This document shows, in pieces, positions 47,558 through 59,000 of a stretch of DNA of 64,000 nucleotides; position 1 is the first letter of the stretch, and each line of letters starts with the position of its first letter. The stretch covers positions 1-64,000 of the forward strand of contig JAUGWO010000184.1 of the NCBI GenBank assembly GCA_049724395.1, written 5' to 3'. Below the pieces are notes generated by a model that did not search any database, was not told the DNA's origin, and saw only the letters and a program-made list of their open reading frames with translations. This DNA comes from Spongospora subterranea f. sp. subterranea (taxonomy: Eukaryota; Endomyxa: Phytomyxea; Phytomyxea; Plasmodiophorida). Both the position numbers and the translations under genes were made by a program.

Positions 47558-47906
47558 TCAATGTTGGACTCTGCTGTTACAGGAATTTGACAACATTTGC
47601 CAGGGGCAGTTGCTGAAGTTGATGCTCTCCCGGCACCAATCAATATCTGGGTTGTGTTTCCTCAGCCAGGGGATTCCTAGAATAACCTCCGCATGAGGTG
47701 ACTGGATCACGTTGAAGGAGATCCATTCTTCGTGTCCGGCTATAGCGACGTTCAGCAAGACAGTTTCGTGTTCTACTGGTGAAAGAAGACGGGTCGATAA
47801 CTTGCAGTGATACTGCCCTGGTCTTTTTGACAAGTTCTAGGTTCAGCCGTTCTGCAGTATCGCGATGAATGAAATTATTACTAGCACCACTGTCCAACAT
47901 GGACAC
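47558..47906 (-). pseudogene. Gypsy-type aspartic protease of element 2
   Basis: SMLDSGASNNFIHRDTAERL carries the catalytic D-S-G-A and the FIxxxxAxxLxL pattern typical of Ty3/gypsy retropepsins; about 80 codons later EVILGIPWLRKHNPDIDW matches the gypsy-type flap-to-C-terminal segment. The two halves are in different frames. Copia proteases normally lack the GIPWLRxxNPxIDW segment, which is why this is notable upstream of a copia integrase. Confidence 0.8.
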
Positions 47907-48060
47907 CAGAGATACAGGAGGGTAGGTTGGTAGTAGGTAGTTTCAGATCGATTCGAAAGGTAAGAAGGGAAAACTCGTTAACTGATCAGAGTTGATACTA
48001 TGGTCAAATTTTAGATTTCCAATAGTCATAATGTTGCAGGAGTCGGATGTTAGATGAGCA

Positions 48061-48842
48061 TCAGATTCTGTATTGCTCAGTTTTGGGGTGACGACCGACA
48101 TGTTCAGTCCCGCCTGGAGCCATTTCCCTGCCGCTTGGCAGGAATAGGACACGCATTTGCAATGTCACCTCCATCTCCACAATAGAGACAAAGTCTGTTG
48201 TCAAACGCCGGTGCCTTTCGGTCTGCGACAAAGGGACACGAGTGCCGACAGACCTCGCCGTGTTAATTATCATCGGATCAACAGTAGGTTGCGAATTCAA
48301 GCAGGCTGGTGCAGCGGTCTGACCACGACGTTCACGACGCCGCTCCTTTAGTCGATTATCACAGGAAACTGCCCGTCAAGGGCTTTGACGAAGCCCTTGA
48401 AGTCGGTGAGCAAAGGGTCGTCGCGTTCAAATAGCGGGTTAAACAATTTCAGGGCGTCCCCACCGAGAAGTTGTCCCACAAGGGCCACCTTCCGGGCGTC
48501 AAGCGAGTATGTAGAAGGTTTTGCCAGATGATCAACTTGATTTGGTTAATGAAACCTCGAAGAGAGTCACGGTCGCCATGGAATGCAGGTGGATAATGCA
48601 CTTTTGGCTCCTTTGGTGCAGAGACAACAACCTGATGATCAACTGTCGGTAATGACTGTTGACTGACGTGAGGTATCTGGTTGTGGTGGTTGTGGTGGCT
48701 GTAGGTGCTGCTGCAGCTGCTGTTGTAACTGCTCCTGCACCAGCTGAGCGACTTGTTCCTGGAATTGCTGAAGTTGTTGTTGCTGCTGAGTCCTGAGCGC
48801 GACTAGAAGTTCCTCAACATTGACTGGAGCGTCTGGGCCCAT
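48061..48842 (-). pseudogene. Gag of element 2, frameshifted
   Basis: Starts at ATG 48842 inside the primer-binding site (MGPDAPVNVEELLVALRTQQ), followed by a Gln-rich coiled coil. After a frame change comes FHGDRDSLRGFINQIKLI, matching the capsid segment of element 1, then LLGGDALKLFNPLFERDDPL, a Retrotrans_gag-like stretch, and near 48170 a zinc knuckle-like CLYCGDGGDIANACP in which Asp stands at the usual His position. Confidence 0.7.
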
Positions 48843-48846
48843 AACC
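48829..48846 (-). other. Primer-binding site of element 2, initiator tRNA-Met anticodon arm
   Basis: On the minus strand GGTTATGGGCCCAG is followed by ACGCT. It is identical to the element 1 site over 14 bases and then matches again after one missing base. The ATG within it is the apparent gag start codon. Confidence 0.8.
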
Positions 48847-49143
48847 AAATAAAGCAACACGAAAGAGTACAGAACACGAAAGAGTACACGAAAAAGGGAA
48901 CATGAAACACAGGGGCACGAAAACAAGAATGATTTTATTAGTGGTGAGAAGAGAATCGAGAAGGCACGACACCAGTGCAATATCGATCAATCGCCATTGG
49001 ATTCCGTACTCGACCAGATAACAGTGTGCGCATTGCACCACACTCCACTCCACAGATAATGGGGATCAAGTAAAGAGGTTGCGCTTGGCGACACCAATCA
49101 CACCATAGTCAATACATAGCAGATCACATAGCAGATCATTATT
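48847..49143 (-). repeat. 5' LTR of element 2
   Basis: The ~297 bp between the primer-binding site and the PIGF start codon, with no second copy in the window to fix its edges. It contains an AATAAA signal near 48940 on the minus strand and repeated CGTGTACTCTTTCGTGTTC-like blocks near the PBS end. The outer edge is estimated from the AATAA/TTATT end symmetry. Confidence 0.55.
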
Positions 49144-49147
49144 ATGA

Positions 49148-50110
49148 ATGAATCCTAACCCCATCCTGGTGGCGTTATGGTCCGTCATCGTATGGGTCAT
49201 CATCGGGAATAGTATCGCGCCGTTGATTCCTCCCCCATCCTCCTACTCTTTCAGCGATGAAGACGACCCGCTCCTGATCGGGTTCAATGTTCTTGAGACG
49301 GCCCCGCCCGCTACTCATTTCGCCATGGTCGTTCTTGTCATCGTCAGCCTAGTCGGCATTGTTCCCACATCTATTCAACACGTGAAAACAATACATCCTG
49401 ATCTCTATCATGATCTCTATTTTGTGCGGAGAGCAATTTCTGGGTTTTGCGTTGGATCGGGTAAGACAATAGTAATTTTCTGAACCATTACCTTTTCAAA
49501 TGTTAATCAGATTATTTTCGCATTATGATTTATGACGTTTTTTTTTGCTTTAAATAGGTTTCACTTCAATTCAGCAAAATGACCTTACTTAAATGGGGTG
49601 CGATGTTTTATCATGTCAACGTGTCTCTCGAAAATGCCGAAAAATGATGATTGTTTCTTATTGGCTTAGTCATCTCTATGATAACAATCATACTGATCGG
49701 CGCATCTCCTTTCTCAAACCTGGTTTCAACATCAATTCTATCGTGTCTATTTTCAGCCTTGGTTGTCGTAGCCCCGTCCATAGTTTTCGGTCTGCGAATG
49801 GAAGAATGGCGCCGTACCTTTATTCTCTTTGAGTATTTACACCCGTTTCTTTGTGTTCCTCCTAGAGATTTCTTACATTGTCTCCAGTTTCCATAATCGC
49901 GTTGAGTCTATGTTCGTTCTGAGCTCATATTCGGCAATATCGTGCTCATGGTGCTCGTGTGTTATGCTGGTTATGGATTGGGATTACCCGATCCAGACGT
50001 ATCCAGTCCCGAATGTAATCGCCGCCATCGGGGCGTTTACAATCGCCATCACCATTTTGTCAATCCATTCGGTACTTTCCGTTCCAGAGTCCAACAGAAA
50101 GCGACTGTAA
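49148..50110 (+). CDS. PIGF: GPI ethanolamine-phosphate transferase stabilising subunit PIG-F
   Basis: Three exons with matching phases: 49148-49460, 49670-49832 and 49888-50110; 232 residues, against 219 in human PIGF. PIG-F is an ER multi-pass protein that partners PIG-O and PIG-G in adding ethanolamine phosphate to GPI anchors. Hydrophobic segments are visible at about residues 7-28, 57-77, 105-130, 133-150, 180-198 and 207-224. Family marks: IILIGASPFSNL (the GAP-like loop), and MDWDYPIQTYPVPN, matching the C-terminal LDWxxPWQxWP motif with Trp replaced at two positions. The start ATG lies a few bases from the retrotransposon LTR on the opposite strand. Confidence 0.8.
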
Positions 50111-52224
50111 ATGGACAACAAACGCAATGTGTGCCCTTCGGTGCGCGTTTCTTCACCAGTATTTATAAGTAAGTCATCTTCGACCTAAGTTCAAACGATT
50201 GTAGTATGGAACCTTGTACTAGAATTATTCGTAGCTTTTATTGATTTTGAATGGGTTTTTGCCATAAAGGCTTGCCGGTTCAATCAATCTGCAATAAGAG
50301 CACCGTTCTTTCCTGGTGTGCTGTACAGTAGCTGATACTAGAACTGTTTTGTAGGTTCAGAGTGACTTGTATCCAAGAGCACCTTCCACATGATTCATGG
50401 AGTAGTGTCCAGTTTCGTTCCAACCTATCACTGATGCTCGTTTACAATCGATAATACAGAAGGGAGTACGTCGACGATTTTTACATTGAATGTGTTTTTT
50501 TATTTTGGCTGATGTGACCCAAACAGACTTTTGGGTGTTGCCTTTGGGTCCTAACTCTGGAGTCTCGTTCACTTTAAACCTGACATTTTTGCTTCAGCTG
50601 ACGTTCTTAGTCCTAATTCCTTTTTGTGTCAGCAGAAGTATTTTACCCCCACAAAACCATCGTTCGAGTATGGAGCGAACGCCCACAATTTGTTCATGAT
50701 GGATTATCATTCCGTGGATGAAGCGGTGATCGATTCATCGTCGATCACAGCGTGCGGTGTTTGCACGTATTCTAACACTATAATCATATTGTTTACAGGT
50801 CTAACAAATGTCATGCAAGTTATAATAATCACTCCTTTTCCGCCTCAAAACACGCATAACGGTTGTCAGATTAACATAATATTGACAAGAGGGCATTGTC
50901 TTCTTCCGACGAATAGCTTGCAATCGTCGAAGATAACCAAGGCGACTTGACCTTTTTTAGACAAAGCTGCATTGGATAACAAAGTGTCTTCAACTTCCTG
51001 GTCCAACTGAGGCAAGTATCACGGTGGGACAAAATTAGAGAACCGCTTGCACGCGGTTACTTCCACCGCAAAGTCGTACGCCCTGGACGACGATTTGTTC
51101 TCAAAAGGATTTGAAAGAAGATATCTATGCCGATTTTGGACAAACGTGAATGCAGCGTAGGTAGGTGATTCCATCAGCACGTTCAAGCTCATGTTTTGAC
51201 TTGAGTCGCAGCCTCATCAGTGCATATGATCGGTTAGGAAAACTAGTAAAATTCTTTGCTATTCTTCTACCGGGTTGGTTGATGTCTGGTTGCGTTCAAC
51301 ACTTTCGTGTTAAGTCTGTGTCATCCATATCTACGCTAACTAGGCCATCATCTGACGATCGCTCGTCATCCGGGCACAAACTCATACGTTCGTGATATGA
51401 ACCTTCGCCATAAGTGGCTCAGCAGTCTGTTCCAATTCAATGGTAGTGTGAGGTGGGAGCCCCGAAAACCCATTGGGACATAGGGGGAATTCCCTGATGG
51501 AACACCTTTGAGCCGCTGACGTCGCTTCAGCAGAAACCAGCTGATTTTTTCACCTCGAAATTGTCTTTTCGTTAGTTTTTAGCGAAACCTCGGAACTTGT
51601 TTGAACTCCCACATAAGCTCAAAGGGTTTAAAGATTCTTCAAAAAAGTAAGCTTGTCCTTTTTTGGCATCAATGACCAAGAAATCTCTTCATGAAGTTCG
51701 AAAAATCAAATGAGGGATGACCAAATTTTTCTGCCAAGACGAATAAGACAAGTATCACCCCATATCAATAGACTTTCATACCAAAATAGGAGTATCATAT
51801 TTCATCACAACATGTTTCAGCATATACAAAGTCTACATGATTGTCTAGGAATAATTATTAATAACTCAGCTTTTAATACTACTTATCATAATACTCTGCT
51901 GAGACAAAAGTAGATACAGCTCATAGCATAAACGCCATCAATGGTTGTTGTCTTCTCCCTTACCACAAAAATTAGTGTCTCTCCCAATGTATGATTCAAG
52001 CCAATCGTAACGTGGTTGATCATAAACCTCATTACGTCAATTGCCGTTTGCTATTTCTTCGCACGTACATTTGAGTATTTCATTCAATTGTCTCCATCTC
52101 AGCAAAATGTAGAGCATTTTCGGTGGGGAATTAATGATTATATGAACCATTCCAGTGATAAGCACGTGCCACGTTGTCAAAACAAGTGATGTCATATATG
52201 TATTGAAAAGTGGTCAGTACGGAT
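50111..52224. other. Intergenic; no gene convincingly supported
   Basis: Short frames on both strands. On the minus strand 50357-50572 reads FKVNETPELGPKGNTQKSVW, vaguely like a Tc1-type transposase piece, and on the plus strand about 50640-50780 reads GANAHNLFMMDYHSVDEAV. Neither could be extended. Near 52200 begins the ELP2 3' flank. Confidence 0.35.
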
Positions 52225-54478
52225 TCATGGCCTCTCCTGTATGCTGAAAAGGCGTACAGTATGATCAGAGCTACACGAAGCCAATGTGAGCACGCCTTGC
52301 CGAGGATTCCATTTCAGGGCCCGGACGGCTCTGGAATGGCATATTTCCTTGGGAAAATCCACGGCCGATTCCCAAACAAGAATCTTTTCCGAACCAAACT
52401 GACCTTTGTATATATATATACTACCGTCTTCGCAGCCAACTCCCAACAAATAATCATCTGTAAATGCGACAGCAGTCACCGCCGATTTCGTCGCAATAGT
52501 CGAATCAAGTGAGAAAGATCCGTTCGATCTATCCACTTTCCAGACGTGGATCTTCTTGTCACGAGACCCGGTCGCGAAGTATAGGTCATCGTGAGACCAA
52601 GAGCATGACCAAATTATACGATGATGGGTTTTTTCCAAACACATTGTTGTTTTCCAAACATCGTCAACACGCATGCTGATTGCGATGCTGCGATCGCGGG
52701 AAACAGAAAGCAAAAACTTATCATCATGTGAGAACTCTATCTGAACAACTGTAAGTGAATGAATTGGCAGGGATTGTTTTGGCTTCCACGTTGAAGTAGA
52801 CCATAAAATTATTGCAGCCTGGTTAGGTTCTTTGGAGGAACAGGACGAAGCCAATGTAGTACCGTCATGAGCGCAGGTCATTGCAAACACATCGTTCCCG
52901 TGACCATAAAGTTTTGCCACCTCAGGCCAAAGCTTATCTTGCATGAGAAGACTTTCATCGGGGGGACCTGTCATAGATGATCGGTCGTCTCGCTCGGAAA
53001 CAGCTTTGTTAGAAAGGCCTATCTCAGGACAAAAAACGTTCTCAGCCCGTACAATATCAGATTTCTCAATACTGTCAACACCAGATAATTGATGAAGGTC
53101 TTGAATAAAATTTCTTGGTGCATCAAAGACTCGGATGACTTTCTCCTGAGCTCCAGAGGCAAATCGATGCGCAACGGATGCGATAGGGCAGACACATGAC
53201 ATGTCATAACCATGCATTTGAGGTCGGCCAATTTCATGAAATGTTGGAGATAAACCAGGCCCATGAGTCCAGGTAGAGAAAATACGAGTAGTTTGGTCTT
53301 CTTCCCCAGCAGAAATAATGTATTGACCCTCTGGATTCCAGGCAAGAGAAGCAACAGGGGAAGAATGACCAGAGAAAATAGGAGATGAGGTGAAACGCCC
53401 ATCATTGGTTCTACTCCAAAGATAGAACGCGCCATTGTAGGTATTGCAAATTAGTCTGTTTCCATCCGGAGACCATTCTGCACAATAGCAGGCGAGATTG
53501 TGCCCACCGACTTCTCCGGTCTGCGCCATGGAAATCCAAAGATCGCTATCTTTGTCGTGGGACCTGTGGATAAGTAACGCGCGATTAATTACCAATCAGA
53601 ATAGACCAGTGACAAATAATTTACCAGATAATCATGGTTTTGTCCATTGACGCGGAGAGTAATTGTTGGTCAGGACCCCATCGAACACTCAGGACACCTT
53701 GATCATGACCAGCAAGTACAGATTCTAGACTGACATGTACTGATTCGGCATCAGAAAACACCCAAATCCTAATGAGCCGATCTTGGGCAGCACTAGCAAG
53801 AACGCACTCTTTTTTTTCAGAAACCATAAAGTCCAAACCTCGAATCCAGTCGCCATGGCCATTAAGCACGGCCACCCTGGCAAATTGTTCATCCCTTTCC
53901 AAACGATATAAAATAACTTGTGCATCTACATCTCCAACGGCCAAGAATACACGGTCTTGATAGATAACAAGAGCAGAACACAGCGGTAAAGCAGTGCATT
54001 CAATGGTCTGAACGCATTTTCCATCCCGCCAAAGACGGACCGTTCCATCAGAAGCGCAAGACGAAATTAGCAAATGCCCGTCCAAAGCGACAATTACCGA
54101 TAGGTTAGTGACACTAGCTAAATGACCAGTCAACGTCGCGTTCTGAATTCAATCTGAGTATCAAACCAAACAGGATTGATTGCAGAAAAATACCAAGGAA
54201 TATGAGCGATTTGAATGATATGTCCAGATATTGATGGAACCGTCAGAATCTCCAGAGATAAGACGTCCCGAACCATCTTGGACCCATTTAACAGCGTTGA
54301 CAGTGACATCCGGACCGTGACCCACCAAACTGCTTTCGATGGTTGCAGAATCCGCATTGCCGATCAGGACCAGATTCGAACAACAGAAGGCAATCGCTGC
54401 GTTTTGTGACTTTTGCCATGATATCGCCGACGACGAGCGATTGCATCCACCAGCAATAAATACGGGTTCGACCTCCAT
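52225..54478 (-). CDS. ELP2: Elongator complex protein 2, WD40 protein
   Basis: Three exons: 54478-54194, 54142-53625 and 53563-52225, with intact GT-AG sites and phases, giving 713 residues (yeast 788, human 826). Elp2 is a double seven-bladed WD40 propeller subunit of Elongator, which makes the cm5 side chain on wobble uridines of tRNAs. WD repeats are visible throughout (SASMDKTMIIW, GSRDKKIHVW). Family-specific blocks: AVLNGHGDWIRGLDF, GEVGGHNLACY, EIGRPQMHGYDMSC, LWPEVAKLYGHGNDVFAMTC, HSLTVVQIEFSHDDKFLLSV and THHRIIWSCSWSHDD. The C-terminus ASCSSDHTVRLFSIQ is complete. It is shorter than homologues mainly in loops. No frame breaks. Confidence 0.95.
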
Positions 54479-54869
54479 TATTACTCCTCAGATAAAACCC
54501 GTTATGATATTTAGACCCAATATAACTGAACACTGATATTGATTGTAACTCCTCCTCCGTTACAATCAATCTCAGCAGATAAAACAGCAGGAGAGACGCG
54601 ATCACCTGAAGCAGATCGACCTCGCCTGTGTGTAGTCGTTGCGAGAGCGTGTAACGAATCCTAACGGCGTTGAAATTCACGAGTCAAAAAACTGCGTCGC
54701 TCGAAAAGAGCATTGCCAAATTTCAGAAACCAAAAAAACCGAGTACATGAGACTTGTGGCGGCTAAGGTATAATCGCCGGATACACCATAATATGGTTCA
54801 ATTTATGAGGGGTCTTTTGGGGCCTAATTTGGAACATTTTGTTGTCACATATTTTTATGAAGTTGGCTT

Positions 54870-55552
54870 CTCACCTTGGAACGTCATATTTTTCTTGTAG
54901 CGAAGCCGTTGCATAAAATCGCCAATTGGTTTCGTTATCGACAATTTCTGGTCAAAATGGTTTCCGGTAGCGTGACGGATTTGTGGAGCTTGTCTTGATA
55001 ACGAGCCGCAACTTGATACTTCTCAATGACCTGTTGTGCTTTAGTCTTTGACTTCATATATCCGTTTATACATTAGTCAATGGCATTTTCAGGAGGTTGT
55101 TTCTGTTGAATTTCAAATAAACCTACGACAGTATCGACTGGCTTTGTTCAATGCAACCCCAGTGAAAAATGCAAAATGTGAAATTGAAAGCTACAGAATA
55201 ACCAGGGTTGAATCTGCTATCGTTGGGTGAAGATGACTGTTACGCAGGGTGAAGTAGAGGTGAAACTGTTCACTACGGGTCAATGGATCCTGACCACATT
55301 GGTCGATCGAAATGGCAACACCGTCTTCTTGTTGTTCATTGAGAATGGCATTCAACTGCGGTGCCAATTCTACAGAACACCTTCTGTCCTTGCACAGAGA
55401 GCACTTCAATATTGCCGTTTCCATTGTCCCGATTGAATACAATGATATTGCAAATGATAATCCACCTGAGTGATCGCTATAGTAGTCAAATTGCTCATTG
55501 CGATGGCACTTTCCCTTTCCGTCATTGCGTTGAGTTTTACAGCACGACTCAT
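54870..55552 (-). CDS. Possible small multi-exon gene
   Basis: A minus-strand ATG at 55552 opens MSRAVKLNAMTERESAIAMS to a good donor (CAG/GTGGAT) ending exon 1 at 55466. A second minus-strand frame at 55191-55442 encodes LKCSLCKDRRCSVELAPQLN and an acidic stretch. Near 55056 another frame opens MKSKTKAQQVIEKYQVAARY. They may be exons of one small gene between ELP2 and Iml1, but the acceptor sites do not fit one clean chain. Family not recognised. Confidence 0.3.
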
Positions 55553-56087
55553 GGCGTGTCTTTCAGCCAATCAATTGTGGTCTCACGAGATCATGATCCA
55601 TTCCAGACCGGTACTGGGACATTATCACAGACTTTCACAGAGTGACACGTTACAATATCGGACTTCATTATGATACCAATAAGCGATCGGTGTTAGTCTC
55701 AATGTTGGTTGTCGATGTCGTCGTTTGTCGATTTTTTTCAAGCCTTTTACGGTATAAAGTTGCCGTGGCGACTGCATTTCTCAATGGGATTGCGATCCCC
55801 GTGATTGCAAATACTATCGGGGAATGACCACCTCCGGTCAGCGCCGCGTTGGACGGTGGAGACAGAGTGGCATAAATTCCTCGGCAAACTGTCCTGATGG
55901 CTCTCTCACCTATAATCGCATATTGGTACTTTGCATATATTTGCTGTGTATTTTATCAACGTCAACTTTATTCAAATTATTATGAAATCATCAATGCTGA
56001 CCAGTGAGATTCACTGCTTGATTTCCTTGAACCATTGATTGTCCCATAGAAGAGCAGCGTTGCACTTTCATTAATTTCTCATCCTAG
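55553..56087. other. Probable 5' region and first exon(s) of Iml1
   Basis: The first recognised Iml1 exon starts at 56088 after an acceptor, so an upstream first exon with the ATG must lie here or further left. I could not identify it. Short frames without domains are present. Confidence 0.35.
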
Positions 56088-59000
56088 GTCGTACATGATG
56101 ATCGATATCGCGGCTCGACGGCATCCAGTAATGATGATCTGAGAGTTAATCCGGAGTTCTTTCAAGGCCTGAAACAGAACGACCTGGTCACGATCAGCGA
56201 TGTTGATCGACAAAATGATAACCAGTTACAAATCCGTATCACTAAGATGAAACCTGTCAAAGGTAAATTATGGGCACACTGTTTTCATATTGTTCGTCAT
56301 TGCCATCGTGTTGATATCGAGTTCTCAAATGGACTGATTTTCCAGATTATCTTTGCTCTATGATCAACCTCTATTCATCTCGTTCACAATTGTCACAGTA
56401 ACGTTTATCGCCATGGCCCGATACTGATTCGCTTTGACGGTAGGCAATATACAAATAAGCATACGGAAGTCTATTGCCGATTTATTCGAGCTCAAGAACC
56501 GCGGTCAAGTCTTGGTACGCGTGGTTCCCAATTCCGAAGCTATAATGTTGGATTTTGTCCAGCTCAGCTTCTCAGAGCAATATATATCGCGGTGTGATAT
56601 CCTGGTCTCAGCTCCTTCGGTTCGCTGATTTGTTTTTGCAATAGCGGGGATATGTGGCGATTCAAGCAACAGGTCGTTGGTAGCTGCTTGTATTCCAACC
56701 AGAGCACAACGGCCATGGGCATAGTTGCTCGCGCTGACGAACTTCTAGTAAACGGAAAGGTGTTTCGTCAAACTGTTTTCGCTGAACGTAGCCCTATTTG
56801 GAGGATTGGTTATTCAACATTCTTTACATTATTATCTTTATTTCGTTGCTCATGTTAAACCCAATATCGTGGCTTCCCGTTTGATTTTACTTGCGCTTTA
56901 GGCTGTAATGTGTGGATTGATTACTGAGGCCACCAAATTTGTTTATCGCTCTCGTTCAGCTAAGATAACGTGGCTCATCCAACTAAGCCAGGAAATGTGG
57001 CATTATGGTGATGATGGGCAGTTGTATGAGGAAAACGTAGTCACCGGCCTTTTCAAGGTGATTGTTCCACTCAATTTCAGAGAAACTCAGTTTTCTTCAA
57101 TATTTCAGTTTGAGCTGGTATTACTCAATTTATCAAACTCTTGTGCCAGTAGCCACAAGAAATTGCCACAAGGAATTGTTCTATTCTCTTGAGGAACAGT
57201 GAATTACCTAATTTTCCGATTTCTGTTTTGCTTGAGTTGATATCTGCGTACAGTTTGTGTTCAAAGAATGGCAGCGATTATCTGTCAACCACAAATTGAC
57301 CATTGTCCTCTTCGGCCGGACCTATTTTGTCCCAGATGACCAGCACTTCACTTCTTGGGGCAAGAAAACGGTCGTACAACCGGAAACGTAATTTACCCAT
57401 GGCTTGTTCTATTCATGGTTGAGATGATGCTTTATATAGGCTTCTTGCCGATGTGTCAAACGTATTCCAGACGGACGAACAACAGCGCCTCTACCAGGAT
57501 TTCTACAAGGTATTGCCTTTGCATATCATGTTTATTTGTTTGGTCATGGTGGTTTTAGCTCGTAATTGAATGCGAAACGCGTCGAGACTGGCCTTCATTA
57601 CGGTCGCTGCTGATGCGTGAGATCAACCGGTTCAGTCAGGATTTACGTTGGGGCACCCGAGATATTGCCACAGGCCTAAAAGTTAGTGTATTCCTCTCAA
57701 ATATTTCTGCGCTCCGTCGTTTTGCTAAATGTCAAGTTATGTTGCGCTGCGAATTCTGTCCAATATGATTGCTGTAGTTATGCCAATGAATCACCTTTTT
57801 CACGGGAATACGAATCAGGGTTTTGCATAACCCCATGTGGGCTGATTTTATCTGGTTTAGGGTATTCCATCTTCGGCGACTGACGGCAATATGCTCGAAG
57901 CGATCAACCTTGCCATTAACAATTATGATCGACATTTTATTGACCGCGACCTTTATCATACCGGGCAGGCCGTGGTCGTTGTCACTGCTGGAACAGGTAG
58001 AAGAAATGTCGATATTTTTGAGATCACTGATAGTCTCAGCACCGTTTTGGTTTGATTTTTTCCTAGTCTCCAATGTGTTGGCTCTGTTTGCAATCTTCGT
58101 TTCGTGCAATCTTTATTTCTCACTACCGTCCCGCGTTTCTTTGCCGGAGTTCATGTCGTAATTTCGGGTAGGTGTCTGGAAAGTCGATAAGTCATTGGTG
58201 GAGTTGACCAAAGAACGGATGGTCGATAATGGTGTTGGTTGCGATATTTTGTCGATGGTCCGCCCTCCTTTACATGCAGTTCCGCTCTTCATTTTCAAAC
58301 AACCTGACCGGTAGGGTTGTTTCGTTTATTTCGCTTTATGTACATTTTTTAATCACGACTCTGCGGTTTAGCGTTCCACGTTCATTCAAATTCGTTCGTT
58401 GTTTTTCATCGGAAACTTCAGTTTTATCAACTTCCTCGTTTCGACTCTCAAACGTTATAATTCCACTATCAAAAATACCTCGTCTCGTTTCAAAACATGT
58501 CTGTCAAAGTGTGTAAGGTCTAATATGTCTCATCAGCAATCAGACATATTTGATAGCAGATGATTGGCTCGATATGAAGTTCTGGGCGTCAGCCAATGAT
58601 TTGTCGTGGGATGTTTCTCAAGACGAGCCGGTATCACTCTGAATATTACATCTCCATCTAGTAACTTACCGATAGGGAAGTCGGAATCGGTTTGTACCCA
58701 TTCCTTTATGTCGTATGTTCCCGTCTGGCATTCCTCCGCCACAACCCTCTGCTGAACAAGTCGTCGTCCCCATAACTCCTTTTTCCTCAGACTGCACGGT
58801 AAATATCAATCCTCTGTCTAATTGGATTTTTTGTTTGCCATTGTTTATGTTTTGCGTCTTCCAGCGATATTTTTTTCTTCAATCTTCTATGCTGGCTATT
58901 ACATTATTTTCTGAATTTGGTTTTTGTGTCAGCCAATTTTGCGTTTTCGCTGTAAGTGACGTTAGAAAACTGGTGTACGGATTTTTGGTTTTGTGTCATT

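Larger units (their letters stand above)
45003..49143 (-). mobile_element. LTR retrotransposon 2, same mixed class, 3' truncated
   Basis: Read leftward: LTR (about 49143-48847), primer-binding site, gag, protease, GAG-pre-integrase, integrase, reverse transcriptase and the first half of RNase H, ending at about 45003 after SSCEAETIASSLAAAKAD. The remaining RNase H and the 3' LTR are missing. Frameshifts break every domain. Domain order and motif types match element 1, but the sequences differ widely, so the two are separate families of one class. Confidence 0.88.

Noticed and set aside
50357-50700. Transposase-like minus-strand frame near 50.5 kb
   Set aside because: Weak resemblance to a Tc1-type segment, interrupted by stops and without catalytic motifs.
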